DNA of 64,000 nt, from assembly GCA_023101885.1 (NCBI GenBank), contig JALPQD010000630.1:696068-760067 (forward strand), given 5' to 3'. Below the pieces are notes generated by a model. That model worked only from the letters and a program-made list of their open reading frames with translations, ran no database searches and was not told the origin of the DNA. Positions 55,884 to 58,663 of this stretch are shown one piece after another. Both the position numbers and the translations under genes were made by a program. The first letter of the stretch is position 1, and every line of letters starts with the position of its first letter. The DNA comes from Typhlomys cinereus. Lineage: Eukaryota > Chordata > Mammalia > Rodentia > Platacanthomyidae.

Positions 55884-58611
55884 GTGCTGCTATATAGCCC
55901 TGTTTTGGCTACAGGTCAGTTGACTCCTGCCAGTCCTCAGCCAAGCCTCTCAAGCTCTGGGGTTGTAGGTGTGAGCCAGCGCGCCGGCAAGCTATGTTGA
56001 TTTGCCAGTGCTGATTTCCCTGCATGCTGCCTGGCATTTGTTTCCCATCTGAAAATGCCAATGTTTAGATTTACTAGAGGAAAAGATAAAAGGGCTAGAA
56101 CTGGGCCAACAAGATAGGTCAAAGGGGAAAGATGGCTCTGCTTAAATAGGGTGACCCGAGTTTGAGCCTTCATGGTAGATGTAGAGAGCCAACTTCTGCA
56201 AGTTGTCCTCTGACCTCCACACATGCCTTGGAATGCATGTGTTCACCTCCTCTCTTAAGTAAATATTTTTGAAAAGATGGTGGAACCCACTTCTCACTCA
56301 GTCCTTTATCAAACACATGAGGTCTTAGGTACCATCATTCTTTCTTGCTTGTGTGTGTGTTTTTTTTTTTATTATTATTTCCGCTCATACAAACTTAGTA
56401 GGTACGCTTGTGTGTTTTGAGGCAGGGTTTCATGAAACCCAGGCTGATCTGAACTCACTATGTAGTAAAGGAAGATTGACCTTAAAAAATTGATCCTTCT
56501 GCTTCTACCTCCCAAGTACAGGGATTACAGTCAGGTTAGGTGGTGCTGGAAATGAAACCCAGAACTCTGCATGTGAAGCAAGCATTCTACCAACTGACCT
56601 ACATGCCCACTGCCATTGTTTTTTCAAGAAAGGGTCTCAAACTCACAATCTTTTTCCTCCATCTCCTACATGCTCAGATTATAAAAAGGTTTTTACAGAT
56701 TTTATGATCAGCTGTAGTCCTCTTTACTGATTAGTGAAGGAGCTAAAATTCATACTCCGAGCAGCCTGATTCCAATGTTCAAGGCATAGGGTATGTGTAT
56801 GTGGGGGACTGAGTCTGCACACTCTCTTTTTTCTCTTTAGGAGTAAAGACCCATACCCCACTGCTATAGCATCTGTTCTTTCCCAAATGCTTCTTTTTTG
56901 TTCTGTTTGTATTTTGTGAGGTCTCACTGTGTAGCTTCCCCAGGCTGTCCTTGAAAGCCCACTCAGCCATCCTTCTGCCTCAGCCCTCCCGAATGCTAGG
57001 GTGCAAACATGACCTCCCAGGCCAGGTCCAAATGCTTACCTATCTTGACCCGGATGTCCAGGCCTTCTTCTGTCTCCTTGGCATCAAACAAGCCATGGAT
57101 CTCCAGGCTGCATTTAATTACCACCGTGATGATGTTTTTCAGTTGCTTTCGCTCCACCTTCCACAAGGCCAGCAGCGCATCACCTTTAAGAAAGACACGA
57201 GGGGCTTTGGCCTTCCCAGAAGAGCTGCTCTTTTTGGGGAACACGGCCCAAGCTTCCCTTCCAAGCATGCTTCCACCTCCCCCCTACACCCTGGCCACAG
57301 CTCTTCTCAAGATGGCCCCTCAGTACTTTCCTCCTGCTTTCCTCTCTCAGTCCTCCTCTCTTCATACCTGCAAATTTTAGGATGTCTCCCCCAAAAATCA
57401 GCACTTCTGAAAAACAAAACAAAATGAAACCGATTCCTTAATGAGCATGAATCAGTATAACAGAAATGGGATTGGTAACCAGGCATGGTGGCATATAACT
57501 GCAATCCCATTTGTTTGAGGCTAGCCTGGCTGCATAGAAAGACTATCTAAAAAACAAACAAATAGAAATAGGGTTGGAAGGGTAAGTCAGAACGGTCTTA
57601 AACCAAACACTCCCTTGTAGACTTGATTTCTCAACGATGATTCGCACGCTGAACCAGAACTGTGCTCCAGAAGACAGGAGACAGGAAGGTGGAGTCACCT
57701 GGGACATGCGGTCTATGGACAAGCTCCTAAGGGAGCACAGGTTGGTGAATGAGCGATAGAACTCTAGAGAACAGAATAAGGAAGCAGGCATTTTGTTTAT
57801 TGCTGTCTTGAGTTTGAAATTTAGACTTTGGGCTGGAGAGATGGCTCAGGAATTAAGCCAATGCCTCACAAGCAGAAGGTCTTGAGTTCAGTTCCCAGAT
57901 CCCATGTAAAAATGCCAGGTGGAAATGGAGGCAGCCTGCACTTCCAACCCCGGAAGGCAGAGCCCGGGACACCCCCGAGCAAAGCAAAGAATAGGTAGTG
58001 CAATCCAGGGTGATCTCTGAAGTCACCTTTGAGCCTACACGCATGCGCGCACACACACACACATATAGATGTGTAAAAAAAATAAAATAGTTTAGTCTTT
58101 AGGGCCAGCTAAATGACTTAGCAGGTAAAGAAAGGTGCTAGTAGTCTGAGTTTGCTTTCCAGAATCCATGTGGTGGACGGAGAGATCCAATGTCTGCTGG
58201 AAGCTGTCCTCTGGTCTCCACACACACACACAAATAGACAAATGACTTAAAAGAAATGTAGACTTTATGGTGTAAGTAGGCATTTTGGTTTGTTTTCAGT
58301 GCTAGGAGTGAATACGGGGCATGTTAAGCAACTGTTTTACCACTGAACCACACTTCCAGGTCATAAATGGCCATTTTTTTCCCTCTTAGTTATAAGATCA
58401 TACCAAGTTTGTTGAGTACTGTGCTGAGTGTGAGGCAAAAAGGAAATAGACATCATTGTGTCTGCATTTTTCAATTTTGTTTGAGGTAGGGTCTCACTGT
58501 ATAGCCCAGGCTGTCCCAAAACTTAGTATGTGACTCAGGCTGGCCTTGAGTTCAATCTTCTTGATTCAGTCTCCCCAATGATGGCACTACAGGCAGGAAA
58601 CCCACATCTGG

Positions 58612-58663
<52 letters not shown>
